NCBI GenBank assembly: GCA_944470555.2
Contig: OX104127.1
Location: forward strand, 120,102,973-120,166,972
DNA length: 64,000 nucleotides
Direction of reading: 5' to 3'
From: Heterobilharzia americana
Taxonomy: Eukaryota > Platyhelminthes > Trematoda > Strigeidida > Schistosomatidae
This document shows positions 9,901 to 27,430 of the stretch, in pieces. The first letter of the stretch is position 1; every line of letters starts with the position of its first letter. The notes below the pieces were generated by a model that was not told the origin of the DNA, did not search any database, and saw only the letters and a program-made list of their open reading frames with translations. The position numbers were made by a program, and so were the translations under genes.

Positions 9901-11435
9901 TGATACGGTGCACTAGGAAACATGTAGCGAGGAGCTACCGCAGGCAAGTCCCGTTCCGAGCCAATACGTAAATTGGTCTCTGGTTTAATCATTTATTCAG
10001 AATATTTATGCTATTGTAACTGTTATGAAAGCTTAGACGGTGGGTCGCGAGAAGAATCATGACCTGTAGGTGAGCTGATCGTGAAGATGGCCCAGAAACC
10101 ACGAAGCGGTGGGAGCGGCCTGGCAATTCTTGGCGTCACAAAGCAGGTATTATCTCCACTAAGCAGTAATGTTCAGATTGGAACTCAGCGTCAAACGTCC
10201 TCACCGAGCTGTTTCTGCAAGTGTGACAAAAAAGAAGCACGAACAAATATGGAAAAGGGAATTACTGCATCATCCAATTTAGAGAAGGGAGATGTCCCTA
10301 TTCTTTTAGATCTTTTCGAACCTTATGCACGTTTTCACTGTGTGTGGAGTCAACTACATATTTTTTCCACTATAAGGTTCTTAAAGCTATATATATTTGG
10401 GGTGTATCGTGGTGGCTTTGAGGGGAAAGCAGTATACTCCAAGTTCATTGTACTGGGGAGGGGATCCAGTACTCACGCCCCTGTGTGCAATTGCAAACCT
10501 ATCAGTGTAGGAGGGACTCGTGGGGCTTCAATAACTCTGATTCATAAATTTAGAGGCCCAAGTACGTTCATGGTGGACGCAGTGGCTCGACCATGACTAC
10601 ATGCCGATTGCTCCATCATACTTCGTATTTATGGATATAGTGTGAATGTCAAGAAACTTATGGATATCAGTGAATTGAAGGAATTCGTTGGGTAGACGTT
10701 GAAACTAAAATAGGGACATGCGAGTGCCATTACGATGTGGGAGCTTATTCCGTAACTCGCTGTACTGCATCACAAAGAGTCGTAGCCTAAGCTTGAGGTG
10801 GTATTTTTCGACAGGTGCAGTGCACCCACAACTGGGTAGACTGTACGAGGGCTTAGGCTTAAAGGTAGGAACGCAACAGGCATGAGTAATGCCACACAAA
10901 AGGCGGGGAAATAAGTTGAGGTTGGGCTTAAGGCGTCTTAGCCAAAGTGGGTCAATCTTCAGTTTCTTACACCTTCCTTCGTAATCAAGTTCTTCATGCG
11001 TCCTGGGTCGACTAACCGCTTGTCATTCCTGCTTTTGCATGCACCTTCAGGTGAGTATTACGCGTCGCTTAAAAAAGGAGTGGGGAATGAGAAAAGGAGG
11101 AGCGAAAAGTACTCACGAAAAGATAAGTGTTGCTGGTAATAAGATGGAGAGGAAATGCGTCTTGTTACAGATACATGGGTTGGGGAATGCATGAGTCCCA
11201 TGTGGTTGGCAAAGCTAGGAACTGAAAAACTTTCCAGTAAGTGGACGGTCATATTATAAAATGAAAAACTACGTAGATGGGCTGACTATTTCTGCTGGTC
11301 ATGACAGAATTTCGAACAATACGCCCTTCTGTTCTTAATAGTGGGACCTATCTATGTTGTGGGAGGTGGTAGATTCATGTCCTTCCCATGAAATGCGGCG
11401 AGTTTTAACGTAATTATGCGCGTCAGTGATTCGGT
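9901..11435. other. Unassigned stretch with one 171-codon open frame
   Basis: The frame 10081-10596 (plus) begins MKMAQKPRSGGSG and has no motif I can name. It has a few Cys clusters (CFCKCDKK, CNCKP) but no clear zinc-finger spacing. It may be chance or a fragment of a decayed element. The rest of the stretch shows nothing recognisable. Confidence 0.4.
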
Positions 11436-11439
11436 GTAC

Positions 11440-11560
11440 AATTATTTATACTACATATCACTTTGTAAACTTTCAAGAGTTATCAACTTGAGGATGCTTG
11501 TAAACTGGTATCTCTCATGTTAAATCCATTATATGAGAATGAAAATATTATTATTTTTGG
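11440..11560 (-). repeat. Unclassified repeat copy C (start only)
   Basis: Its minus strand matches the start of copy B, including ATATAATGGATT and GATACCAGTTTACAAGC-like blocks. The continuation toward lower coordinates is not clearly recognisable. Confidence 0.6.
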
Positions 11561-14226
11561 CAGTAGAATCTTGAAGTCCTGGTGTACTTATATGGCACCG
11601 CAGCTGCCGCACATGGTTCGTCCAGCTTGATGAATCACCTACTGCTGGGTTAAATTATTCTTCAGGGGAGCACAACATGGATCCACAGACTAACTATCCA
11701 GCATGGTGACCAATTCCCTGCTCGACCCTCGAACATCTACTAAGGAGGATTGGTGGCAATTCGTCACTGAATTTATCATCAACCTTTCCTGCCATTAGTG
11801 CCGTTTTTGCCCGTCAGTAGAACCTTTATACAGGCCCACCGGATACAAGATGGCGCGCAGTAACTACTATGCCTCCGATTTCCAGAAACTTGGTTAGTTG
11901 ATGGAATGGAAAACCCTCGAATCACGCACTTCCGCCCATAGTACTGGTACTTGGAACAGAAGAGCCAGCTAACCAGCGTTGGTTAGTATTTTTCACCGCT
12001 CTTTCAGCAGACGTGTCATGTACATGTAGCATTGTTGGCTATGTCGTAAATCCTTCAATGCATGTTGGAATGTAATTAAAGTCACTTGATGGAGGCAGTG
12101 ATCCAATGGTGTTGACAGGCGTACGATGGAATCTACTGTCTGGTGAGAGGAAGCTGCCGGCGTGTAGAAGCGAACGTCCCTGCATGTTGGATCACCGGCA
12201 CGCTGGGCCGGCTCTGAAGAACCGTCAAATATCTCGATCCATATATGGACACACATACCGGTCAGCAACCAACTTTGTGCGGATACAGTACCGGAAGGAG
12301 AAACGGTCTGCATCATAGAAAGGACCAATCATCCTGCCAATAAAAACATGAACAAGTTGGGTCTGCTCATAGATACGTCACAACGGAGGGATGGAGAGTT
12401 GTTAGGCAGCGCTTCTTGAACGCGCCTAAGTATTTGGATTATTTGCTTGAATGCTTTGGATCCTCGTTCATTGCCTGCAACTTTGTTTTCTCTGCGAGGT
12501 GAATGTAGTAGCTGTTGAAGACGGATACGTAAGTGCGAAACTAGGTACTAGGTGCCTCGCTTCAACCGCCTCCAATATGCCTTGTGTCACGAGGGAATTG
12601 CGAAGTGGGTTCCAAGTGCCATATTTGCCGTGCTTGTGTCGATAGCTCTTATAAGAGCTTGATAGTCTATGAATGCTGAGAAATTGTACTCGTTAAAAAT
12701 GTGTCTGAAATGTTTGATGGGTAAGCAAATAGTCGATAACTCTCATTTAAATATACCGCATCAGAACTACGAGGTATTGGGTCGTTTTAAAAGTAAATTC
12801 CACAGTTACTATTAACCATGAACACATTGTTTTAGGATTGAGCCTACAGTGACTGTTGAAGCATCTGTATATATTTATTCCTGATTATGTAGACAGTCAC
12901 CATTTTCACAAGGATGAATAAATTTATATTTAAATTACACTTTGCTTTAGGGCAAATAATTGCGATTGCTGGGATGCTGATGCTGCATACTAGTAAAACG
13001 TAGGATTTCAATAGAATAAGTATGCACAAGTTGACACCGTGGACAACTGCGATTATTGCTTTTGCTTTTGTGCATGAATGTATTCATACGGTCTGTTATT
13101 CGCTGCCCCCTAACGAGTTCATAACTGTGGATCACATTCATCTTTGTACCGGTTGTCGTCAGAGATTTATAAGCTTACTGAATTTTGCGACTAAAAGCCA
13201 AAGATCTGGTGCTTTCAACTCCGGCGTAAAAACGTAGCAGGTTCGTTTGGGTGCATCAAGTGGACGTCCATAAATTTTTGTCCACAATTTTCTTCGGCCC
13301 CGGCTACCTCATGGTTGGTAAGCGTCACATGTTCCCGTTGACTTTCGTGATCATTCCCAGGCCTTGATGATTATGAAGTTTCAGTTTGAGGATTGCTGTT
13401 CGTTCCTCCACACTATGCTTCTACTATTGGGAGCGAAGCGACAATAATAGGCCCGTAACGAGAAGTTTGAATACAGGTTCGTTCCTTCAAAAATATAATT
13501 CCAGCCATAACCAGGGCGACTTTCAGAGCGGGAGGGCCCGCCTTCAGCTAGAAAGGAAGTCAAAGTAGCAGGCAGAGGGAAGTGTATGGAAGTCCAACAA
13601 GGAGTTTGCTTCCATATGCCTGTCTCCCAGTAACCTAATGCTCTGTACTACAGCATTGGTTGCGTGTGTTTTGTCTATTAAACACCTAGGAACTTATTTA
13701 GCACTTTTTTGCCAACCCAAGAGCTGGTCCTGTTTTTCGTTGTGGGAAGACGTAGCGCCTCTAGGTTCCGACGAGAGAGGAGAGTTTCAGAACTTAGTGT
13801 TTATCGGATGCAGTAAAGGCGGTTGGGTTGCATGAGTTACTCTAGCTTGTCCTCGCAACAGATTTGTCAGCGGTCGACCTGCTTAACTACAGTTAGGTAT
13901 GAAGCGTCGATCAAGGTCTGTCAATCCAGGGAAACTGCGTAGCTCTCAAAATGAGTCTGAAAAGTGGTGTTCTTTAGTCGCATCCATCTCTTTCGGAATT
14001 GGAATAATACCGCCGGGAGTGGCTGTGTTCCAGTGCTTGTAGTAATTCTTTTCTGAATTCACATTTTGACGGTCGATGGTTATCCAAATTCGCACAGTCG
14101 TTCAGAAACTGCTCTTAGGTGCCTCAGGTGCTCTGTTTCGGGCTTGTTAGCCACTAGCGGGTAGCGTGTATATCTCCTGACCAAGGGTAAATCAAGAAGT
14201 GCCTGATCCGCAAATCTTTGCACGGT

Positions 14227-14637
14227 TCAAGGAGTATTTATCAAATCGAACGATATATGTGTGATTTCGAATAGCACAAAGGGAGCAGTGACTGCATTTC
14301 TTGAAACACCATTGTGTTTCATAGGGGTATGGTGATGAGCCTGAACGAGACCGGTTTTGGGGGAAATATTAGCTTCCGCCTTGGAGTTCACAAAATCACG
14401 TACTTGATGGACGTGGCGTCTGTCGGTGGCCCTGTGCTTGGCTAACGCTCTTTGATTGACACAAAGTCGCACTTCACCTGGTGCTTGTTTTGGAACCATG
14501 TACAGGAGTGAAAGGTGCATTACTCTCATCACCGGAAGCTTACTGGACTCTACTTCTGCTACCAGTGATCTTTTAATATTTAGGCCTCCAGGTCCTGGTG
14601 AAACTTGAGGACCTCTGGTAATAGCGTGGCGTGCCAC
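14227..14637 (-). pseudogene. Decayed reverse transcriptase N-terminal part
   Basis: This 136-codon minus-strand frame aligns block by block with the reverse transcriptase at 5390-5690. LLYMVPKQ corresponds to LHMVPKK, PKTGLVQAHHHTP to SKIDLVKAYNQIP, and TAPFVLFEI to ITPFGLFEF. The catalytic YxDD region is not seen downstream. Confidence 0.75.
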
Positions 14638-14795
14638 TATGTTAAATAGGTTTTTGTGAACTTGGGAAATTCTCCACTACTGTGCCACACACAGTGTTAG
14701 TTATTAAAGTTAGTGCTGAGTTTATTCTTGCATCAGTAACGATGTCAGACATAAAATACTGACTGCTACAGCCAATCAATTTATGGCGACCGTAG

Positions 14796-15045
14796 TCAAC
14801 TAGCAGCTCGCAATGCTAAAAAATCTATACCAAAGATGCAAGATGAGATTTCAGCAATGATAGGTTCCTCTGGAGGGCTGTCCGACGACCCGGGTTTACG
14901 TGGGAACTTGGTGACATGAGGGTCAGCACCCGATATGTTTGCCACTGTGAGCTCCAGGACTGGGTGAAAATGGTATTTCTTGAAAGATACACATAGGATC
15001 AAGCCCGCTTCCACTTCATTGTCAATCAAAATTGTGACCCTGTCT
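14796..15045 (-). pseudogene. Decayed retroviral-type protease region
   Basis: The minus-strand reading shows ILIDNEVEAG where the active-site loop should be, then LTVANISGADPHV and IFGIDFLA. The spacing matches the protease at 4825-5040, but the catalytic triplet has become DNE. Confidence 0.6.
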
Positions 15046-15840
15046 TTTTATTCGTTACCTGAAGTGAACGTCAGTGCTTATCCATGCCAGAAAGACAGCA
15101 AACAAACTCGTGAATAATCACCAAACTTTGGCGGTGCCAGCAGATGCTATTTTCAACGTCTCTACAGGCGTGATTCTGTCGTCACTGCGGAATGTATTTC
15201 TTTAGGACTTCGGTGACCATTTGCGTAACTTTAAGGCCGTTAGTTGTTGTCTCTAAGGCGGCTACTTAGTCGTTCTGTGTTGGATCAGCAGTGTTTTCAT
15301 CTGTCTAAGTGTCCTTACGTGCACGTAATAAGCAGTTTTGCCCAACCTTTCAATGTCTTTGCCTGCCTCTCCACCAGTTGTTACTTATTGAATACCCGAA
15401 GTAAGTTTGTGTAGCCAAAGCCCATAGAATGGACGTTTGTCTACATTCTCGTCTCACAATGACGTTTCCATATACCACTCGGGTCGTAAAGGTATTTTGC
15501 CAAGTTACACGAAAATAAAAAGTTCATCAACAGCTTTCTGGTTCGATAAAGAGGTGAATTTTACCACTTTCTGCTTTAAAGCATCTCAAAGCGTGTCTGG
15601 GCGGGGTTTTGGTGGCGCCTTCCTTACGTGCCCTCCAGCTTCTGGCAGAATGGAGCTTGTGTATTCAGGCTTTGTGCCTTGAGAAGAAAAAATAAGCCAC
15701 GAGGAAACTTTCTAGACAAATGAGCCGTAACTGATTGGTCGGTAAACTCAAAAGAAGGCACAGGAGGATCAGTAGCGCCCACGAACCCTGTATGTGAAAG
15801 CTCCCCGCCATCAGAGTCTGGAGACATTAAGGATGGCACA

Positions 15841-17190
15841 GCGAACCACAGTGCTGAGGAGAAAGTGGTATAAGCCGAAAAAATTAAGGGTCAGGAAAAT
15901 GCAGACTCCTAGCACGGTGTCACAAGAAATGTTCCCAATATGTATCTGAATCATATACGTTTGTCAGGTAGTAGGAGTAGGTTTACAAAAATGAAAGCAA
16001 TAATAGCGTCCAGAAGGTTATGCACCAGCAAGCTTTTGGAGGGTTGTTTCATTAGTGCGACACAACTTTGTTCAACCTGCATCCGACTCCAGTGCTCTTG
16101 AGGTGCCATCGCTTTCCTTAATACGGTAAACGTCGCTATACTTGCGTCAGACAGTGTGAAAACAGGAGATAAGGCGAAGTATGAACTGAGACGTTGTGCC
16201 GACAACAAATCAACAAATTAGTGATCAGCGGAAAGCAGGCAGAGCGTTCTGCTTCCGAACAGTAAGACAAGCCTTTAAGCAGGGGTTCATCGGTAAGTAT
16301 ATCAGCGGATACAATATGACATCCGTTACACGCTGCTCTATCTCTGGGAATGAGGTTCGAGGCACGTGAGAAGCGGGTGGCGACATTTGAAATACACCTC
16401 ACATGATAATGCAGAACGGGAGATGGTCCTTTAATAGCTCACAGTATGCTATATACCGTACTTCATCTACCTCCTCGGTTTCTGTAGGCCTCTGGCGTTA
16501 GGAACTGAAAGTGGAAGGCTGGATGTTCAGTGCAGCTTCCACCTTTCAATCACCGTAGCATTTCGGGGAATGCGCCATGTTCATTTGCACCAGACATCCT
16601 CATTTGTGTCTCTCAGAAAGAAAGCCCAAACCTGATTAAGGATCAAGTGCCAACTAACAGGTGGATCTACCTATGGTTTGAACCCTGTGTAATGACCAAT
16701 ATCCAAGCATTTCTGTTTGAAAGCAGGAAACAGCTGAGACAGCTGCTGTATAGTTTTTCAAACTTCATTGAGTCATGCAAGGCCGAAGATTGTGTTTCAA
16801 AGATATCAAAACGCGATTTGAAGTGACAAATCTGAGATGGAATTGTGGTAAATCTGTGGTACTTTTAAACAGCACCAAATTATATCAAAACTACAAAAAT
16901 ACCTCAACAATGCCGTTGGGCAACTGTACAGTCCACAAATTTCTCTGACACGGAGTACGTACTATACAGCAACAAAATTCTATTAACCAAATACAGTTAG
17001 GTGAAACATCTTAGAACACATAAGAATATTCCGGACAAAATTGGGTGGAAGTTCTGTCCACAAGGATCACGTGGAGTATTTGCTATTCGGCACGTCAAAC
17101 ATTTCCATCTAAGCAGCCATTTTGAAGGGCAGCTGGATATAGAAATGCATCCACCACTACATCTGTTAACGTGACGGAGTTCCAGGACTG
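15841..17190. other. Unassigned intergenic sequence
   Basis: Several open frames of 80-100 codons on both strands (for example 15951-16208 minus, 16530-16826 plus) show no family motif. Nothing supported. Confidence 0.4.
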
Positions 17191-17196
17191 CGACAC

Positions 17197-18657
17197 ATGG
17201 CTAATGAACTTAAAGATGTCGTAAAACCAAGTATTTGCGAAACTTTAATCACTCAGAATAGGAAGATCTCCGGGCTGTGGCGACGTCCGACTGGCGGTCC
17301 TACAGAGTTGTGTCGAAGTGCTGAGTGTACTCACATGCATTCTGTTCATGAACTCTTTGGAAGTAAGTCAACTCTCGAAAGAGTAGAAGTGTGGTATTTT
17401 TTCACCAGCCTTCAAAGAGAGAGGCCGAAAAACCCAAGCAACTGCAAACCAATGGCGTCATTTCCCACACTGTCCGAAGTACCGGAAAGCCCGGTTTTAA
17501 GTGCTTTTTGGGACCACCTAAGCGGAAAAAAAGTCGTTCATCACAGCCAACATGACCCCAGAACCAGATAGCCATGCACCACAAAGGTGGCGACTGTTTG
17601 GGATGAGTGGACCACTATATGGGACAACGGGCAACCAGTTCACGTTATCCTTCTAGGCTTGACCAAGCCTTTCGATAACATCCCACGCTACACTCTGTTC
17701 ATCAAACTTGCGAAGCTGAGTATCACTGGACCACTCATGGCATGGTTTACGGCATGTCCAGAGGACGGAGGATTTCATGCTAAAATAAATTGAATTCGGT
17801 CAGCCTTGAGGAGCGCAAGAACAGGGGCGTCAAGGGGAGACCCATAGGCAATTTCTACCTTAGTATTCATCGGTGACCTCCACTCTCACATCCCCTCACC
17901 CATCCTCCTATTTGCCGGAAACACCAAACATAGGGGGCAGTGGGTGGGGGAGAGAATACTGGGATATCCCGGGACGAGTTGCCATAGTTGTGGTCCTGTT
18001 CAGCTGTGAGTGGTTTGAGCATTGACTCGGCGAAGTGCAAGGTGGTGTACCTCCTCACACCGGAGGGGATGAAAACCAGCAACACTCTCAACAAGTGCTC
18101 AGCCATCACGGTATCCAAAGAAGGGGGTCTGGGACTAAGCTTCCCTGCTACACTGGATACTAGTGCTGGCTATAGGGAAATGGCGGGAACGGTGGTCGCC
18201 ATCATCCAGTTTCTAGGAAAACGGTCTGAAGAGCTGACCCCGGAGTTAATTTTCATGGCTTGAAAAACCCACGTTAGACCAGAATCAGAGGTATTCAGCA
18301 CGATGGCTGCCTCTGCTAAAGAGAGGCGTGAGTACCCTCGAGAAGGTAAGGAAAATGAGAACAGGGTCAGCTGTTGGACTAACAAACAAAACACATGAGA
18401 GGCGCCTTAGACAACTCAACTTGTTGACATTAAGCTATCGAAGAAGAGGAGGCCACCTAATAACAGCCTACAAGGACCCACACCAGGTCTGTCACCCCAC
18501 GAAGTTAACGCTATCGGGCCCAAACCGACAGTCTCCTGGGAACCCTTCTTCCATACCTCACCAGATGGCACAGAATGTGTCTTGTGGAATGCTAAAAGAA
18601 GTAGCCACAGCTGTATTGGTCGAATTCTTCAAACGACTGCCAGTTAGTGCGTGAGCG
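17197..18657 (+). pseudogene. CR1-like (SR1-type) non-LTR reverse transcriptase remnant
   Basis: Across several frames the plus strand follows the course of a CR1/Jockey-group reverse transcriptase. The N-terminal region has NPSNCKPMASFP near 17430, in place of the usual NYRPVSL block. Next come VWDEWTTIWDNGQPVHVI and TKPFDNIPRYTLF (17590-17700), in place of a DFSKAFD block. The C-terminal region has LTPELIFMA and then, in another frame, GLTNKTHERRLRQLNLLTLSYRRRGGHL (18370-18455, shown here as one block from a longer match). The YADD catalytic region is not readable. At least three frame changes and stops make it a dead copy. It ends about 290 bp before the Rho1 start codon. Confidence 0.8.
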
Positions 18658-23670
<5,013 letters not shown>

Positions 23671-23861
23671 TACTGACAGTCTTGATAATATAATCGAAAA
23701 GTGGCATCCGGAGGTAAAACACTTCTGCCCAAACGTTCCGATAATTCTCGTGGGTAATAAGCAAGACTTGCGTAGTGATGAACGAGCACATCACGAGTTA
23801 GCAAAAGTACGCCAAGAGTTAGTCAAATATGAAGAGGGACGCCTCATGGCTGATCGTATCA
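23671..23861 (+). CDS. RHO1: Rho1 small GTPase, coding exon 2
   Basis: This exon encodes about residues 88-151. Joined to exon 1 it reads [16 protein letters not shown], the same length as the RhoA segment FSIDSPDSLENIPEKW, which fixes the acceptor at TTTTAG before 23671. It contains [17 protein letters not shown], where NKQD is the guanine-specificity motif (NKKD in RhoA), and the Rho-specific insert helix region (residues about 124-136) in the form [16 protein letters not shown]. It ends at a CA/GTAAGT donor in phase 1. A second AG nine bases downstream (after 23679) would also keep the frame. Confidence 0.95.
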
Positions 23862-24559
23862 GTAAGTTTTGTGTCTATGTTTTGTTAAGTCTTATCTGTT
23901 TACAGTAGGTTAATTAGAAAACTAGTCAGTTAATCCCCACCAGTCTTTAATTGAATTATTTAATTGAATACCCATATTTGAAAGATGCTGTTTTCCTTTC
24001 CTTTATCTTTTTTTAGTGGATACAAGGATTAATTATTTATGTCGTCTACTATCGTAGTTGCTTATACATGAGGCCTGTATACTTAACGTTTCTGATCTCT
24101 ACTAGAAAACTATCTGTAACGTAATTTTCAACTTTTCTCTTTAGAATAGTGGACTAGAATGTTTCGAATTAACTGTATGTAAACCTTGGTAAGTAGATTT
24201 ATCCACTCCTTCAGAAGCTTGATTTTCTGATATCTGTAGCTTTTGAGCTTACTTATGTATTACCATCCAAACACAAACCTAGTACAGCATTGGCATCAAG
24301 GGATATATCATACAAAATAAGGAAGCAACACTATGAAAACGCAGAAAACTCAGGAAAAATGGAAAGGAAAGTAGAAATGGGTTGTTATAGGAGTAGTCTC
24401 AAAGATACATGATCGCCACTGGTTTGGATTCCGAGCCATGTGCTATTGTCTCAAGTCACTAGGTTTCATGATATCTTGGACACCATCCAGAAAGTTGTGA
24501 GGTACCTACAGATTCTACCCTGATACAACTTCTTCATCCCATGGTACCACATCGTACAC

Positions 24560-25710
24560 TTTCGTCATCGAACATCCTCAACTTGGAGAGGCAAGGTTTC
24601 ACGAGTGTAGAATAAAAATGCCCCCAGTGGCACGCTGTGTATACTTGACCTTATGCTGGGAGGTTAACATCACGAAAGCAGCGAAGGTGACCTAGATTGG
24701 TGCATTCTGACACGATGCAGAGTCTTCTGCACACCTTTAGTAGCAGTTTGAGTGTTTGGGATGAGTTTCTCGCCACCCGAATGCAAATTGTTGCTCCAGC
24801 ACTGGTCTTCAACGATGCCCCGGCTCACAATAGAGAGTGAAGTGGTCAAGCGCGTTAAACACTTAACTTACGTGAGAAGTCAGATCAGCCTTGGTGGATC
24901 AATAGCGAACGAACTCTCTACATAGTTACGAAAGCTCGGTTGGCTTTTGCCAACTTACGCCATCAGTGGCGCCGCCGTGATATCGGATTGTCTATTAAGG
25001 ATTGAGTGTACTGTGCTGCAGTCTGTTCTGTTCTACTGTATGCCTGTGAACCATGGTCATTGAAGGTAGAAGACTTGGGAAAGCTTCATGTATTTGACCA
25101 CTGTTGCCTTCGTAGCATAGGTCATGTTTCGTGGTGTCACCACACGAGTAACGCAGAAGTCAGGCGTACGGAGGAAGAGAGGTAAGTCAGCTAATGCAGT
25201 TGTTAACCTTCATCGACTGAGGTGGCTGGGACATGTGCTACGTATACCTAGCCACCGTCTGCCACATTGCACAATGTCGGCCGAAGTAGGTTCAAGCTGG
25301 AAGTAGGCTCGGAGTAGCCAGACCAAAACGTGGCATCAATACATGAAGTTCTTGACTGCTCGTTTGAGCCATGCAGGACGATGCAGACTAGCCGGTTGGT
25401 TGGAGACTGTAGGTGATATGGCTCAGAACCTATGTAGTGGTTCAGATGTATGCATATATTATCTTTATCTTAACCGCTACACTTAATCTCATCACTTTCT
25501 CATTGTTCCTTCGCCTACTTTACTACTTTCTACTTCTTTTGACCGATTTTCCTTTCCTTCGTCTATTTTATTGCCTTGCCACTCGTTGTGCTGATGTGAG
25601 ATGTGACAACTTGGACCGTTACACAATAATGCCTGGTCCTATGTTGATCTTGATGATGTCCAATAATACAGAAGCACCTCGATCGTACAAAACATACTAC
25701 GTTTACGCAC
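24560..25710 (+). mobile_element. RTE (SR2-like) retrotransposon 3' fragment
   Basis: The plus strand carries the C-terminal part of an RTE reverse transcriptase. It reads KARLAFANLRHQWRRRDI, then VLLYACEPWSLKVEDLGKLHVFDH, then LHRLRWLGHVLRIPSHRLP, then RCRLAGWLETVGDMAQNL, ending near 25440, with a probable 3' untranslated tail to about 25710. It has frame changes and an internal stop. It lacks the endonuclease and catalytic domains, as expected for a 5'-truncated insertion by target-primed reverse transcription. Confidence 0.85.
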
Positions 25711-25734
25711 ACTAATCACTAACTGACTGAGTAC

Positions 25735-27430
25735 AATTTGTGTAGCTTGTATGTTATCGCACAGTGAAACAATGCCGTCCGCATATTCAAGATCGAAAAG
25801 CTTTACCTGGTAACACGTCTACGTAACCACACTTCTTTCAGGACTGTCTGTAGGATGTCATCAATACCTAAGGTGTAAAGGAATGGCAAAATTAGGTAAC
25901 CCTGTCTAACTTCACCATTGGTTTGGAACAGTGTATATATCCACTCAACCTGGGGTGTTAAAGTGTGGGGCTTTCGTAATATTAACAAATTTCTCAGGGA
26001 TGCCTCTCTCTGGCAGACATTACAATCGTATAGCTCTATCGTGTGAATCAAAAGCAGCCGCAATATCGAGGAATATTGCGATCGTTGGTCTGCAATACAT
26101 GTGACAGTGTCCGACAGTCTGACGGAAGGTGAACACGGAATCAGTGTATCCATGACCTAAACAAAACCCAACCTGCTCCTCGTGGTTCACTTTCTCACGC
26201 GTTTCGCACAGCGTGTGAAGTATGACAGCAGCCAACACTTTAGACACTACCGGTTGCAGACTGATACCTCAATGGTCATCACATATATCGTCTAAACCTT
26301 TTTGAAGCTGGGTAGAATAGTGGTTTCATCCCAGAGTTATGCAACACTTTCAATCTTCCGTACCTCCCCAGACAATTTGGTCACTCCCCTGACCTCAGTT
26401 TCACGTCCCTCATCAGAAAAAACCCAGGATAAACTGTCTGGGCTGAGTTCCCTATAGTAATTTAGTACTTAGAGTCGTTTGCAGACTTCCACTAATTTAG
26501 GTGGGTTGGTGTTAACAGAACGTGGAGCATAGGAAATTAAGACTAGTGTCCCAGACAGTTATCGGCGTCTCACTTTAACCAAGCCTCTTGACGCTGATGG
26601 CTCAAAAGAGTTGGGACATCTCCCAACTGTTGTAAGACACAGCTACTACTCCCATCTGTCTTGCGCGCCCTCACCATCAGGCCTAATGATCCTCACATAG
26701 ACGCCGTTTGATCTGTTGATCACACTGTTGTACTCACTGCTTACCGGATTGCATCCATGAGCATAAAAAGTCGCACGGGTCTCGCTAAAGCCGGGTGTTT
26801 ATTAGGGGGACGTTCTTCAAGGCTACAACCATATTTAGTTACCGTTTTCATGGCATTTTAGAACTACAGCCAGTGTTCGTTTGTGATTTCTGAAGGTTAT
26901 TCAGCCAGCTTTGGATCTAGCTGGGTTTTCGTATTTGGCTGCAATATTAGAAGCAACTAGTTTTCTTACGTCAACCCGTTTACAACAACTTTAATGACCA
27001 CTAAAACGCAAGGTGAGCCTAACATACACTAGAGCGTGGTCAGAGTCCACACAGGTGCAGTTCTGAAAACACTCATCTCATCTGTAGCCTACTGCAATAT
27101 GATCTATTTGATTCCGGATTGAGCTGGCAGAAAGAGGATGCTAGGTAACACAACAGCGGTGACTGTACTGGAATTTGCATCTAGCTAGAAACAAGTTATA
27201 ATCTACTCGAAGCTACAGAAGGTATCCCTCATCTGGTCTGCAACCAACTAATCCCCACTGGCCACCTAAACGACCCTCGTTTGAACCCAAATATCCGACC
27301 CATGCATTCAGGTTTCCTACTATCACTACGATACCCGTCGAGTTCACCTAATTGATGACTAAGCTCACTCTGAATGGACTTTCTGAACTGACAGATGGCA
27401 AAGTTATTTGAAGTACTTCAGTTTAATGCT
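25735..27430 (-). mobile_element. RTE (SR2-like) retrotransposon fragment: endonuclease plus RT palm
   Basis: On the minus strand the AP-type endonuclease C-terminal half runs from about 27430 to 27010. It has VIVVIVGNLNAWVG, NQIDHIAVGYR and VDSDHALVYVRLTLRF; VxSDH is the catalytic-site block of this nuclease family. The reverse transcriptase part (about 26250-25760) reads EEQVGFCLGHGYTDSVFTFRQ, AIFLDIAAAFDSHDR, GEVRQGYLILPFL and a FDLEYADGIV-like palm motif. Several frame changes and stops are present. Its 3' end meets the end of the plus-strand fragment near 25720. Confidence 0.85.

Larger units (their letters stand above)
11990..15840 (-). mobile_element. Old CsRn1-like Ty3 element, heavily decayed
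   Basis: Minus-strand remnants lie in gag-pol order from high to low coordinates. A gag-like frame is at 15839-15624. A knuckle-like KFGDYSRVC stretch is near 15150-15085. A protease-like region (15040-14796) has an LTVANISG block and FGIDFL. A reverse transcriptase N-terminal region (14640-14227) reads SLLYMVPKQAPGE...VCVNQRAL, then TAPFVLFEI. An integrase-like tail is near 12330-11993. All are full of substitutions and frame changes. No LTRs were found. It is far older than the element at 3478-8720 but appears to be of the same clade. Confidence 0.7.
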
